64,000 nucleotides of DNA from Phytobacter palmae (GTDB lineage Bacteria > Pseudomonadota > Gammaproteobacteria > Enterobacterales > Enterobacteriaceae), in assembly GCA_900112785.1 (NCBI GenBank), contig FONB01000001.1:275888-339887 (forward strand). The letters are read 5' to 3'. Shown here in pieces: positions 18,693 through 27,571 of the stretch; position 1 is the first letter of the stretch, and each line of letters starts with the position of its first letter. The notes under the pieces were generated by a model that saw only the letters and a list, made by a program, of their open reading frames with translations, was not told the DNA's origin and searched no databases. The position numbers were made by a program, and so were the translations under genes.

Positions 18693-19646
18693 ATGCAAAA
18701 AAGACTCTTTTCCGTTGAAGACTTTATCGGGTTTGGCGAACGCTACGGCATTGATTATCGCTTCCCGTCGCTCTCTGCCTGCCGCGACGTCAGAAAAGAA
18801 AAACACATTGTGATTCAGGGCGATGTCGAAGAGATGTCGTTCGCATCCGGTCTCAATCTCACCAGCTCAGATATTCGCGTCCTGCAACCCTATGAAACCA
18901 CCTCCTTGCATAGCTGCCCGCTCTATATGCTGGTGGTGCTGGAAGGCAGTGTGATGCTACGCGTCAACGGTCGGGAATTTGTGGTGCGCTCCGGTATGGC
19001 CTTTACCTCGCGTCTTGGCGAGCAGCAGGTGATGAACGCCATACATCTTGCCGACTACCACTTACGCACACTTTCACTGGGCGTTGACCCGTCGCGCGGC
19101 TGGCAATCACCGCTGCTCTCTGCGCTGCTTCAGCAGTGGGAAAACGGCGGCGCGCCAACCTTCTTATGGCAGGTGCCCGGCTTTTTGCTCTCGGGCTTAC
19201 AGTACATCCAGCACTCCAGCGTACCGGGGCTGTCGCGCCAGTTAATGCTCGAAGGCGTCATGCTACAACTGTTAGGTCACGGCCTGTCACAGCGTCTGCA
19301 AAACCACACCTCCCGCCATGCCCCCAGTGGCGAACAGCATCGGCTCGAAACGGTGCGCCGCTTGCTGGAGCAACAGCCGGAGAAAGAGTACAGCCTCACG
19401 GAATTGGCCCAACTGGCAGCCATGAGCAGCAGTAGCCTGCGGACCAAATTTCGCCAGGCCTATGGTCATTCGGTATTTGATTATCTTCGTGATTGTCGTC
19501 TGGAGCTGGCCCGCCGCTACCTGGCGCAGGGGTACAGCGTGCAGCAGGCGGCGTGGATGTCGGGTTATCAACATGCCACCAATTTTTCTACCGCCTTTCG
19601 CCGCCGCTATGGCATTACCCCCGGAGAGGCGCGCCAGACCTGTTAA
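18693..19646 (+). CDS. AraC-family regulator of siderophore uptake (PchR/YbtA-like)
   Basis: This 317-residue protein has an N-terminal sensor domain and a C-terminal double helix-turn-helix (about 220-315) with YSLTELAQLAAMSSSSLRTKFRQAYGHSVFDYLRDCRLELARRYL and YSVQQAAWMSGYQHATNFSTAFRRRYGITPGEAR. It resembles the PchR/YbtA/AlcR class that senses ferric siderophores and activates receptor genes. It lies 163 bp upstream of, and in the same orientation as, a FoxA-like receptor gene, which is its likely target. A Fur-like palindrome precedes it. The inducer is not known; ferrioxamine is a guess from the receptor. Confidence 0.85.
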   Translation: MQKRLFSVEDFIGFGERYGIDYRFPSLSACRDVRKEKHIVIQGDVEEMSFASGLNLTSSDIRVLQPYETTSLHSCPLYMLVVLEGSVMLRVNGREFVVRSGMAFTSRLGEQQVMNAIHLADYHLRTLSLGVDPSRGWQSPLLSALLQQWENGGAPTFLWQVPGFLLSGLQYIQHSSVPGLSRQLMLEGVMLQLLGHGLSQRLQNHTSRHAPSGEQHRLETVRRLLEQQPEKEYSLTELAQLAAMSSSSLRTKFRQAYGHSVFDYLRDCRLELARRYLAQGYSVQQAAWMSGYQHATNFSTAFRRRYGITPGEARQTC

Positions 19647-19765
19647 CCCTGTACTTCACCCTGGCATCCACCGGCCTGTAGACCAACGTTCCACCGTTGT
19701 GATGCGTTTTGTCACCGCGCATACGTCTCTTGTCATTGCGCATAACTGCCGCCGTTGGCAAAAAG

Positions 19766-19784
19766 GTAATAATTCTTATTTACA
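19766..19784. promoter_or_regulatory. Fur-box-like site upstream of the FoxA-like receptor
   Basis: GGTAATAATTCTTATTTAC matches 12 of 19 positions of the Fur consensus and ends 25 bp before the receptor start codon. Confidence 0.6.
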
Positions 19785-19809
19785 ATAACAACGGCTTCTG
19801 GAGATTTTC

Positions 19810-21906
19810 ATGTTCGCAAAAACGCGACTGGCGCTGATGATTGGCGGTATTACGGGTGGGTTTAGCGCGATAGTCCTGGCACAGGACACCACGCCAACAA
19901 AAGAAGAGACGGTGGTGGTGACCTCACAAATGCAACGTGGCGCAACCAAGCTGGAAACGCCGGATATCGAAACCCCGCAATCGGTCTCAATCGTGACGCG
20001 CGAGCAGTATGAAGAGCAGGGAGCCACAAACGTGCGTCAGGCGGTGAGCTACACGCCGGGTGTCTATGCCAACCAGATTGGTGCCTCCAGCCGCTTTGAT
20101 TACATCGTCCTGCGCGGCTTCTCTGATGGCAGTCTGGATAACATCTATCTCGACGGCCTGAAAATGATGGGTGACACCAACTCGCACAGTTCGCTGGTGG
20201 TGGACCCGTGGTTCCTCGACAGTATCGAAGTGGTGCGTGGCCCGGCTTCCGTATTGTATGGTCGCTCTTCGCCTGGCGGGATTGTGGCGCTCAATTCCCG
20301 TAAGCCGTCGTTTGATCCGGGGGGCGAAATCAAAGTGTTCGCCGGAAATAATAACCAGCGCGGCGCGGCCTTTGATGTGACCGGCCCGGTGGATGATAAC
20401 GATCGCGTTGCCGTGCGTTTAACCGGCATGACCCGTTATGCGGACTCCCAGTTCGATCCCCTGAAAGAAGAGCGCTATGCCCTGATGCCGAGCCTCACCT
20501 GGCGCATCACCGACAGCACGCGTCTTGATCTGATGGCCTATCTGCATCGCGATCCGGAAGGCGGCAGCCACTCGGGCTTACCGTATGAAGGTACTGTTGT
20601 CCCCCACGCCGGGCAGAAAATTTCCAATACCTTCTATGAAGGGGAAGACGATTACGACAAGTACGACCGCCGGGAAAATATGGTCGGCTACAACTTCGAA
20701 CACGCCTTTGATAGCGGCTGGTCGGTACGCCAGAAATTGCGCTATCTGCATACCAAAGTGAATCTGAACCAGGTGTATGCGGCAGGCTGGCTGAACGATA
20801 CCGAATTGAACCGCGGTTATTCTGGTTCTGATGAGAAGATGAATGCCATCACGCTCGACAACCAACTGGATGGCAGCGTGGAGACTGGCCCGGTTAACCA
20901 TCGTCTGTTGATGGGGGTGGATTACCAGCGCCGCAGCAATAATGTGGCCGGTTACTATGGCGCTTTCCCGGCGATCGACGCGTTTAACCCGGTGTATGGC
21001 GCAGATCCGGATTACATCACGCAGTACAGCAGCGAGAAGCATAAGCTGGAGCAGACCGGGATCTACGTGCAGGATCAGATGTCACTCAATAAGTGGCGAC
21101 TGACGCTGGGCGGCCGCCACGATCAGGTGAAGGTCACAAACGTTAATAAGCTCAATGATACCAGCGATACCCTGGATCAAGGCCATTACAGCAGCCGTGC
21201 GGCATTGCTGTATCTGTTCGATAACGGGATTGCGCCTTACGTTAGTTACTCAACCGCATTCACGCCGACCAGCTTTACCGATGAAAACGGCAAGATCCTG
21301 GAGCCGATGAAGGGGAAACAGTGGGAAGCCGGGTTGAAATTCGAGCCGGAAGGGACGCAGACGATGTACAGCGCCTCGGTGTTCCGCATCAACCAGAAGA
21401 ATATCGCCACCAAAGAAGAGCCGACCGATCCGTACCGTTCTATCGGCGAGATCGAATCCGAAGGGGTGGAGCTGGAAGCGGTGGGGCAGTTAACGGATAA
21501 CCTGCGCCTGCAGGCGGCCTATACCTATACCGATATTCGTTATAAGAAGAGCAGCCCGGAAGAGCAGGGTAAGCGCGCGGTCTATGCACCGCGTAATCAG
21601 GCCAGCGCCTGGCTGAGCTACGATGTGAAGAGCGGGCCGCTGGACGGGCTGACCGTCGGTTCCGGCGTGCGCTATGTGAATGGCATTACCTCGGATCGCC
21701 AGAATACGCATACGTTGCCGTCCTATACGCTGGTGGATCTGGCGGTCGGTTATGACCTGTCGAAGGTGGGCCTGAAAGGGCTGAGCGCCCAGGTTAACGT
21801 CAATAACCTGACGGATAAGAGTTATATCGCCGCCTGTAACTCGCTCTCTTACTGCTACTTTGGCGCCGAGCGCAGCATTGTGGGCAGCCTGTCGTATAAG
21901 TTCTGA
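19810..21906 (+). CDS. foxA: TonB-dependent hydroxamate siderophore receptor, FoxA-like
   Basis: This 698-residue outer-membrane receptor has a signal peptide ending near VLAQD, a TonB box (EETVVVTS), a plug domain (VRQAVSYTPGVYANQIGASSRFDYIVLRGFSDGS, VVRGPASVLYGRSSPGGIVALNSRKP) and a long barrel that closes with YIAACNSLSYCYFGAERSIVGSLSYKF. The C-terminal AAC.S.SYCY.GAERS pattern and REERYALMPSL-like segments match Yersinia FoxA and the FhuA/FoxA group, which take up ferrioxamine or ferrichrome. The ribosome-binding site is GGAG, and a Fur-like site precedes it. The AraC regulator upstream probably activates it. The ligand assignment is from recalled similarity only. Confidence 0.82.
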   Translation: MFAKTRLALMIGGITGGFSAIVLAQDTTPTKEETVVVTSQMQRGATKLETPDIETPQSVSIVTREQYEEQGATNVRQAVSYTPGVYANQIGASSRFDYIVLRGFSDGSLDNIYLDGLKMMGDTNSHSSLVVDPWFLDSIEVVRGPASVLYGRSSPGGIVALNSRKPSFDPGGEIKVFAGNNNQRGAAFDVTGPVDDNDRVAVRLTGMTRYADSQFDPLKEERYALMPSLTWRITDSTRLDLMAYLHRDPEGGSHSGLPYEGTVVPHAGQKISNTFYEGEDDYDKYDRRENMVGYNFEHAFDSGWSVRQKLRYLHTKVNLNQVYAAGWLNDTELNRGYSGSDEKMNAITLDNQLDGSVETGPVNHRLLMGVDYQRRSNNVAGYYGAFPAIDAFNPVYGADPDYITQYSSEKHKLEQTGIYVQDQMSLNKWRLTLGGRHDQVKVTNVNKLNDTSDTLDQGHYSSRAALLYLFDNGIAPYVSYSTAFTPTSFTDENGKILEPMKGKQWEAGLKFEPEGTQTMYSASVFRINQKNIATKEEPTDPYRSIGEIESEGVELEAVGQLTDNLRLQAAYTYTDIRYKKSSPEEQGKRAVYAPRNQASAWLSYDVKSGPLDGLTVGSGVRYVNGITSDRQNTHTLPSYTLVDLAVGYDLSKVGLKGLSAQVNVNNLTDKSYIAACNSLSYCYFGAERSIVGSLSYKF

Positions 21907-21916
21907 ATGTCCTGAG

Positions 21917-22005
21917 ACGTCCCGGGTGGTGGCGCGAATGCGCCTTACCCGGGCTACGGTTGTGGGTATTTGGTAGCCCCGGTAAGCGAAGCGCCACCGG
22001 GGACA
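21917..22005. repeat. Pair of REP-like palindromes
   Basis: GTCCCGGGTGG..GCGCCTTACCCGGGCTACGG is followed by GTAGCCCCGGTAAGCG..GCGCCACCGGGG. Two opposed REP units separate the convergent foxA-like and MocR genes. Confidence 0.7.
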
Positions 22006-22033
22006 ATCACAACATTCTGGGCGAAAGGGGAGA

Positions 22034-23452
22034 TTAACTCTCCTCCATGGCAATATGCATTGCTTCGCCCAGCTTCGAAATGGCTTCGCGATACCGCTCG
22101 GTCAGCGGAAGGGCACAGTTAATGCGCAGACAGTTGCGGTATTTCCCTGAGGCGGAAAAAAGCGAGCCCGGCGCAATCTGAATTTTAAGCCGACAAAGCT
22201 GGCGCGATACGCAGAGCATATCCACCCCTTCCGGCAGTTCCACCCACAGCATATAGCCGCCTTTTGGCCGTGTGACGCAGATTCCGCAAGGGAAATACTG
22301 GCGTATCCAGCAGGTGTAGGTTTCCAGGTGCTGCTGATAAAACTGGCGCATCCGGCGAATATGGCGATGGTAGTGGCCGTCACGAATAAACGCCGCCATT
22401 GCCAGCTGATTGGTGGGGACTGTGCTACCGATGGCGGCATATTTCATATGCAGCACCCGATCACGGTAACGGCCCGGTACGATCCAGCCCACGCGCAGCC
22501 CTGGCGCGACCGATTTCGTAAACGAGCTGCACAGCAGCACGCGGCCATCAATATCAAAGGATTTAATAGTACGCGGGCGAGGATAATCGGTAACCAGCTC
22601 GCCGTAGATATCATCTTCAAAAATCACAATGTCATGGCGCTGCGCCAGCGACAGTATCGCCTTTTTGCGCGCATCCGGCATGATCGATCCCTGCGGATTG
22701 CTGCAACTGGGTACGAGGATCACCCCTTTGATCGGCCACTGCTCCAGCGCAAGCTCCAGCGCCTCAATGCTCATACCAGTATCCGGATCGGTTGGGATCT
22801 CCATCGCTTTGATGCCGAAACCGCGCAGCAACTGCATGGTGCCATAGTAGGACGGGGATTCCACGGCCACGATATCGCCCGGTTTACATACCGAAAGCAG
22901 GGCGATGCTCAGTGCGCCGTGGCAGCCGTTGGTGATAACAATATCCTCCGGATCCACTACCGTACCGCCATCGACCATCAGACGGGAAATTTGCTCGCGC
23001 AGTTCGCGCCGTCCTTGCAGGGCGTCATAGCTCAGAATGTCACACTGATTATGTTGCACCAGCCGCGCCATTTCACGCCATAGGGGTTTCAGGGTCGGCT
23101 GCGAAATGTCCGGCGCGCCGCCGCCAAAATTGAGCATCTCTTTGTCCGAGCGGGCATCCAGCAGTGTGAGTACTTCATCCCATTGCGTTACTTCTACCGG
23201 GCGTTGAACCGGGCGCGATATGGCGGGCACCGGTGGTTTGGCTTTGCGCGGGGCGACAAAATAGCCCGAGCGCGGCTGCGGTGTAATCAACTGTAGGTTT
23301 TCCAGCACCTGATACGCCTGCTGCACGGTGCTGATACTCACACCGTGTTCCTGGCTCAGATTTCTGACTGACGGCAATTTCTCGCCATGACGGTAGAGCC
23401 CTTGTTCGATGCGCTCCGCCAGTAAGGTGGCCAGGTTTTCATACCGTGTCAT
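22034..23452 (-). CDS. MocR-family regulator (GntR wHTH fused to class I aminotransferase fold)
   Basis: This 472-residue fusion has a GntR winged helix (residues 1-70: YRHGEKLPSVRNLSQEHGVSISTVQQAYQVLE) and an aminotransferase-like domain (110-465) with SYDALQGRRELREQIS, NGCHGALSIAL, PSCSNPQGSIMPD, and the PLP lysine in SSFTKSVAPGLRVGW. The layout is that of PdxR, GabR or YdcR, which use PLP or an external aldimine as signal. It is divergent from a DUF1127 gene; the shared promoter region carries several TACAG-containing direct and inverted repeats, typical of MocR operators. The target may be itself or the DUF1127/ClpP-like genes. It is not a close match to E. coli YdcR. Confidence 0.88.
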   Translation of the reverse strand: MTRYENLATLLAERIEQGLYRHGEKLPSVRNLSQEHGVSISTVQQAYQVLENLQLITPQPRSGYFVAPRKAKPPVPAISRPVQRPVEVTQWDEVLTLLDARSDKEMLNFGGGAPDISQPTLKPLWREMARLVQHNQCDILSYDALQGRRELREQISRLMVDGGTVVDPEDIVITNGCHGALSIALLSVCKPGDIVAVESPSYYGTMQLLRGFGIKAMEIPTDPDTGMSIEALELALEQWPIKGVILVPSCSNPQGSIMPDARKKAILSLAQRHDIVIFEDDIYGELVTDYPRPRTIKSFDIDGRVLLCSSFTKSVAPGLRVGWIVPGRYRDRVLHMKYAAIGSTVPTNQLAMAAFIRDGHYHRHIRRMRQFYQQHLETYTCWIRQYFPCGICVTRPKGGYMLWVELPEGVDMLCVSRQLCRLKIQIAPGSLFSASGKYRNCLRINCALPLTERYREAISKLGEAMHIAMEES

Positions 23453-23473
23453 GCTGTATCCTTTTTTGTCACC

Positions 23474-23583
23474 ATACAGATTATAAAACCAGTACAGACA
23501 GAGAGAAAAAATACCGTTCAGATACAGTTGTAGGCGATCTGTATGTTAAAGAAAAGTAATTTCTGCGTCTGTATTGCATACAG
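23474..23583. promoter_or_regulatory. Cluster of ATACAG/CTGTAT repeats, putative MocR operator
   Basis: ATACAG occurs at 23474, GTACAG at 23492, ATACAG at 23522, CTGTAT at 23539 and a perfect palindrome CTGTATTGCATACAG at 23569-23583. The 23522 and 23539 copies are inverted. The cluster lies between the divergent MocR and DUF1127 genes. Confidence 0.65.
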
Positions 23584-23628
23584 GAATTCCAGAGAAAATA
23601 GGGCTCTGTTCTGGTGAGGAGAGACGCG

Positions 23629-23796
23629 ATGGAATTCTTTGAAAATAGACCGAAACGACCGTATGTCGGGTTAATGCAACTGTGGCATTGGATGAAGAGA
23701 AAATGGGAACTGCGTAAGACGCGGATAATTTTGCGTAATCTCAGCGATGAGCAACTGAAAGACCTGGGATTACGTCGTGACGATCTGGGTTATTGA
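23629..23796 (+). CDS. yjiS: DUF1127 small protein, YjiS-like
   Basis: This 55-residue basic protein starts MEFFENRPKRPYVGL and ends LRNLSDEQLKDLGLRRDDLGY. The C-terminal L.dLsDeqLkDiGL.R.d pattern defines DUF1127, and the N-terminus MEF.ENR follows E. coli YjiS. The start at 23629 has GAGGAG 7 nt upstream; an in-frame GTG at 23614 is less likely. Small DUF1127 proteins in other bacteria affect phosphate, carbon or RNA metabolism; a function here is unknown. It lies 93 bp upstream of the ClpP-like gene in the same orientation and may share its transcript. Confidence 0.8.
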   Translation: MEFFENRPKRPYVGLMQLWHWMKRKWELRKTRIILRNLSDEQLKDLGLRRDDLGY

Positions 23797-23889
23797 TCCC
23801 CCCAAAAGTGCGGAGATAACATCTTGTTATTTTCCGCCTTTTATGGCGTAGACTATGCTTAATGCCATCATCACTACGGGGGATTCACC

Positions 23890-24495
23890 ATGCATTACAT
23901 GGGCAGTAAAGACGACGATAAAAAAGAGAACGAAGGCGGCAACGTCACTCAGATGATGCAACAGAAGTTGCTGGATTCGCGCTCGATCATTATCTCCGGT
24001 GAGATTAACCAGACGCTGACCGAAAAAGTGGTGACCCAACTGCTGCTGTTGCAGGGGATCAGCGATGCGCCAATCAAAATCTACCTGAACAGTCAGGGCG
24101 GGCATGTTGAAGCCGCAGATACCATTCATGACATCATTAAATTCATTAAGCCGGAAGTACACATTATCGGTACTGGCTGGGTAGCGAGCGCCGGGATCAC
24201 CATTTTCCTGGCGGCGAAAAAAGAGCATCGTTACGCGCTGCCGAATACCCGCTTTATGATTCATCAACCGCTGGGGGGTGTGCGTGGCCAGGCCAGCGAC
24301 ATTGAGATTGAAGCGAAAGAGATCATCCGCATGCTTGAGCGCGTGAACCGTCTCATCGCCGATGCGACCGGGCAACCGGTTGAGAAAGTGAAACAAGACA
24401 CGGACCGCAACTACTGGATGAACCCGCAAGAAGCGATTGATTACGGCATTGTCTCCCGCGTAGTAAATCACTACGGCGACCTGAAGCTGGATTAA
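23890..24495 (+). CDS. ClpP-like serine protease
   Basis: This 201-residue ClpP-family peptidase carries a plausible triad: Ser100 in GWVASAG, His125 in RFMIHQPLGG and Asp172 in QDTDRNYWM. It also has the IYLNSQGG oxyanion loop and the head-helix region ASDIEIEAKEIIRMLERVN. It lacks the E. coli ClpP propeptide and begins with a charged, Lys/Asp/Glu-rich tail (SKDDDKKENEGG). It is not next to clpX or lon, so it is an accessory ClpP paralogue. Whether it forms a mixed ring with ClpP or works with ClpA/ClpX is unknown. A hairpin follows at 24508. Confidence 0.85.
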   Translation: MHYMGSKDDDKKENEGGNVTQMMQQKLLDSRSIIISGEINQTLTEKVVTQLLLLQGISDAPIKIYLNSQGGHVEAADTIHDIIKFIKPEVHIIGTGWVASAGITIFLAAKKEHRYALPNTRFMIHQPLGGVRGQASDIEIEAKEIIRMLERVNRLIADATGQPVEKVKQDTDRNYWMNPQEAIDYGIVSRVVNHYGDLKLD

Positions 24496-24507
24496 TTTCC
24501 CCTCTCC

Positions 24508-24537
24508 TGATCCCCTTCCTGTGCGAGGGGGATCAAA
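24508..24537 (+). terminator. Hairpin after the ClpP-like gene
   Basis: TGATCCCC and GGGGGATCA pair around TTCCTGTGCGA a few bases after the stop codon. There is no good U-tract, so this is a weak terminator or a 3' stabiliser. Confidence 0.5.
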
Positions 24538-24632
24538 TCCACGTTATTTCCTTTCACCGTAGAAAAAATTTCACTTCTCCGAATGCGCTAAATTCTTCAC
24601 ACTGTCGGCGATGGTGAATACGGAGAAACGGC

Positions 24633-25682
24633 ATGAATAAGAGTTATAAAGCCGCACTGGTGATGATAGCGACGCTCAGTGCGCCGGTAATGGCAGAAAA
24701 CAATAGCACCACGTTTAACCACAAAGATTGGGAAGTCGTTTGTGATAACACCCTGACCTGTCGCGCCGCGGGTTACAGCAAGGAAGAAGAGGCCAGCGGG
24801 TCGGTACTGCTGGTACGAAAAGCGGGTGCGAATACCCCTCTGGTTGTCGATGTTGTGCTCGCGGAAATGGAATCTGATGAGACCTCCGCGCAGCCCAAAC
24901 TGGTCTTGTGGATTGATGACAAAGAGATCGGTGAAGTTGAGCCGGAAGACAGTGATACCTGGCGGTTGTCACCCGCGCAGACCCAGGCGCTGATCGAGGC
25001 GGTAAAAGGCAGTGGCAAAGTGGAATTTAAAGGCGGTGCGAAGCCGTTCGAGCTGTCTGGTGATGGCGCGACAGCGGTGCTGCTGAAAATGGATGATGTG
25101 CAGGGGCGTCTGGACACCCCAGGCGCGCTGGTGAAGAAAGGGGATAAACCGGAAAGTAGCGTACCGGCGGCGAAAGAACCCCCGGTGATTCAGGCGGCTA
25201 AAGTCAGCGATGCGCAGGAACGCGTGCTCAATGAAGCGGAAGTCGCCGCGCTTAAGCCTAAATTGCTTGCCTCATTACCCAAAGACACCAATTGCGAGCG
25301 TCTGAAATCGCCGGACCCGCAGGCGGATGAGGGCGATAACGATATCAGCCTGACGCCGCTTGACGATACCCATGCGCTGATTTCCACGCTCTGCTGGCGC
25401 GCGGCCTATAACGAAGGCTATGGCTTCTGGGTTATCGACAGCAAACTTGCTGGCGAGCCTGTGCTGGTGACCGATTCCGCTTCCGATTACAGCGATGGCC
25501 TGATTTCGCTGGGGCAACGCGGCCGTGGTATTGGCGACTGCTGGGCATCCGCTGAATGGGTGTGGGACGGTAAAGCATTCACCCAGAGTAGTGAATCCAC
25601 CACCGGTATGTGCCGTTACATTCGCGCTGGCGGCACCTGGGATCTCCCGTCGTTTGTCGCCCAGGTTAAAGAGCCGGAGTAA
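24633..25682 (+). CDS. DUF1176 periplasmic protein
   Basis: This 349-residue protein has a signal peptide ending at VMA-E (about residue 21). The mature N-terminus FNHKDWEVVCDNTLTCRAAGYS is the DUF1176 signature (KDW.v.CDNt.tCrA.GY), and C-terminal NEGYGFWVID, RGIGDCWASAEWVWDGKAF and MCRYIRAGGTWDLP also match the family. Several conserved cysteines suggest disulphides. DUF1176 proteins have no established function. It lies alone between the clpP-like gene and a REP-rich spacer. AGAAACGGC precedes the start as a weak ribosome-binding site. Confidence 0.85.
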   Translation: MNKSYKAALVMIATLSAPVMAENNSTTFNHKDWEVVCDNTLTCRAAGYSKEEEASGSVLLVRKAGANTPLVVDVVLAEMESDETSAQPKLVLWIDDKEIGEVEPEDSDTWRLSPAQTQALIEAVKGSGKVEFKGGAKPFELSGDGATAVLLKMDDVQGRLDTPGALVKKGDKPESSVPAAKEPPVIQAAKVSDAQERVLNEAEVAALKPKLLASLPKDTNCERLKSPDPQADEGDNDISLTPLDDTHALISTLCWRAAYNEGYGFWVIDSKLAGEPVLVTDSASDYSDGLISLGQRGRGIGDCWASAEWVWDGKAFTQSSESTTGMCRYIRAGGTWDLPSFVAQVKEPE

Positions 25683-25697
25683 GGCGCCGCCGCAGCC

Positions 25698-25778
25698 TGG
25701 AAAACCCCGGTGGCGCTAACCGGGGTTACGGATGGTGCGGACGGTAGCCCGGATAAGGCGCAGCCGCATCGGGGAGCT
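25698..25778. repeat. REP-like palindromes
   Basis: CCCCGGTGGCGCTAACCGGGG and GTAGCCCGGATAAGGCGCAGCCGCATCGGGG are two REP-type units between convergent genes. Confidence 0.75.
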
Positions 25779-25793
25779 TCATTGAGGGCGTTA

Positions 25794-26570
25794 TCACTTC
25801 ACATGTACGCCAAACCCGCTCTCACCTGGTGCGATATCCGGACGCAGGGTGAGCGCGGGTATGGTGTAATCCCCGGCATTCTGCTGGCGGAAAGGCAGCG
25901 GCTCTGTCTGCCAAAGCGTATCCAGACGCTGTGCCAGCTGCTGGCAATACGCGGCATATTTCTTATCATCTGTTTTGCTGGTGTGATAAATCACCAGTGG
26001 CGGCAACACGTCGAAGCCCGGATAAAACAGCATCCCGTGCTGGATGGGAAACAGAATATCGTCGATAGGGCCGTTGATCCCGCGCGGGCTATAGTGTGAT
26101 TCCCAGCCGCCTGTTGTCACCAGCAGCATTGCCCGTTTACCTGAGAAGATTCCCTCGCCGTAGCGATCGCCCCAGTGGGTATCGCTGTGCTCACCCACGC
26201 CATAGGCAAATCCACAGGCGTAAACCCGGTCGAACCAGCCTTTCATAATGGCAGGCATCGAAAACCACCAGAGCGGGAACTGGAAAATGACCGCGTCCGC
26301 CTGGCGTAATTTCTCCTGCTCGCCAGCAATATCCGCACTTTGTAAACCCTGCTCAAAGGCCTGTTTTGAGTCCAGTGACGGGTGGAAATAGTCGCCAGCC
26401 AGTGGGGCCAGCGTATCGTTGGCATCCAGCTGTGCTTTCCAGTTCATGGCGTAGAGATCGGAAACCTGCACACGGTGCCCGGCTTTTTCCAGATGCGAAA
26501 CGGCAAAGGTATTCATTGCGCCGTTCAGGGAGTGGGCTTCGGGATGAGCATAAACAATCAAGACATTCAT
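25794..26570 (-). CDS. NAD(P)H-dependent quinone oxidoreductase, flavodoxin fold
   Basis: This 258-residue cytoplasmic flavoenzyme belongs to the Flavodoxin_2 group (NQO/MdaB/KefF). MNVLIVYAHPE, SLNGAMNTFAV, FQFPLWWFSMPAIMKGWFDRVY and the LLVTTGGWESHYSPRG loop are typical FMN/FAD- and substrate-contacting segments. Such enzymes reduce quinones or electrophiles by two electrons. It is divergent from a LysR gene across 88 bp, the usual arrangement of a regulator and its target. It is longer than MdaB (193 residues), with an extended C-terminus. Confidence 0.85.
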   Translation of the reverse strand: MNVLIVYAHPEAHSLNGAMNTFAVSHLEKAGHRVQVSDLYAMNWKAQLDANDTLAPLAGDYFHPSLDSKQAFEQGLQSADIAGEQEKLRQADAVIFQFPLWWFSMPAIMKGWFDRVYACGFAYGVGEHSDTHWGDRYGEGIFSGKRAMLLVTTGGWESHYSPRGINGPIDDILFPIQHGMLFYPGFDVLPPLVIYHTSKTDDKKYAAYCQQLAQRLDTLWQTEPLPFRQQNAGDYTIPALTLRPDIAPGESGFGVHVK

Positions 26571-26658
26571 CGTATGTACCTGGTGTTGAGAAAGTCACTC
26601 CACGGTAGTGAACTAAACGGTATAGTAGAAATTAATTACTGTTATTACAGGTATAGTC

Positions 26659-27552
26659 ATGGTTAATTTCCGCCGTATCGATTTGAACCTGCTGATGACG
26701 CTGGATGTACTGTTGACTGAACTTAACGTGACGCGGGCCGCGCAGCGGCTCAATCTGTCGCAGCCTTCGGTCAGCGTACAGCTTGCCCGCCTGCGGGAGA
26801 TCTTTGGCGATCCGCTGTTGCTGCCAGGGCCGCGCGGCATGCAGCCCACCGCCCGCGCCGATGAACTACGATTGCCGCTGCGTCAGGCGCTTGATGCGCT
26901 TGAAAGCGCTGTATCGTCCGGCAGGACTTTCGATCCGGCAAGGGCCGATCTGACCTGGCGGATCGCGGCCACGGATTACACCGAGTCGGCCGTGGTGTTG
27001 CCTGCGCTTAATCGTCTTCGGTCGGCTGCGCCAGGCACCCGGCTGGCACTCTTCGAACTGAACCCTGCACAGATGTTGCGCCAGGCAGAGCGTGGCGATG
27101 TCGATCTGATCTTTCATACTCGTGAAGGATCGCCGCCTTCCCTGCATCAGCGACTGTTGTTTACCGAACGCTATGTACTGGCCGGGCGACTGAATCACCC
27201 GGCCTTAAAACGGCGCCCGACGCTGGCGCAGTTCTGCACGCTGGAACATGTGATTGTGTCGCCGGAGGGCGGGGGCTTTAGTGCGATAACCGACGAAATG
27301 CTGGCAAAAAGTGGGCTGACACGGCGTGTGGTTCTCTCTGTGCCACATTTCCTGTTTATGCTGGAAGCGCTGGCGACCAGCGATCTGGTGGCCGTGCTGC
27401 CGGAACGTCTGGTGAAAAAGTCCGGGGCCTTGCAGGTGGTGGACCCGCCCGTGCCGCTGCCGGGGTTCGATATGTTGATGCTCTGGCATGAGCGTCTGCA
27501 CCGCGACCCGGCGCACCAGTGGCTGCGGCAACACTTACTCGACTGCCTTTAA
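26659..27552 (+). CDS. LysR-family transcriptional regulator
   Basis: This 297-residue LysR regulator has an N-terminal winged helix (LNLLMTLDVLLTELNVTRAAQRLNLSQPSVSVQLARLREIFGDPLLL) and a C-terminal periplasmic-binding-like effector domain starting near residue 90. It is of the NodD/SyrM-like subgroup judging by FRRIDLNLL and PRGMQPT. It is divergent from the quinone oxidoreductase gene, which it probably controls. The fosA gene begins 19 bp downstream on the same strand, so transcription may continue into fosA. Confidence 0.86.
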   Translation: MVNFRRIDLNLLMTLDVLLTELNVTRAAQRLNLSQPSVSVQLARLREIFGDPLLLPGPRGMQPTARADELRLPLRQALDALESAVSSGRTFDPARADLTWRIAATDYTESAVVLPALNRLRSAAPGTRLALFELNPAQMLRQAERGDVDLIFHTREGSPPSLHQRLLFTERYVLAGRLNHPALKRRPTLAQFCTLEHVIVSPEGGGFSAITDEMLAKSGLTRRVVLSVPHFLFMLEALATSDLVAVLPERLVKKSGALQVVDPPVPLPGFDMLMLWHERLHRDPAHQWLRQHLLDCL

Positions 27553-27571
27553 TTTCTGCTGAGATAATAAT

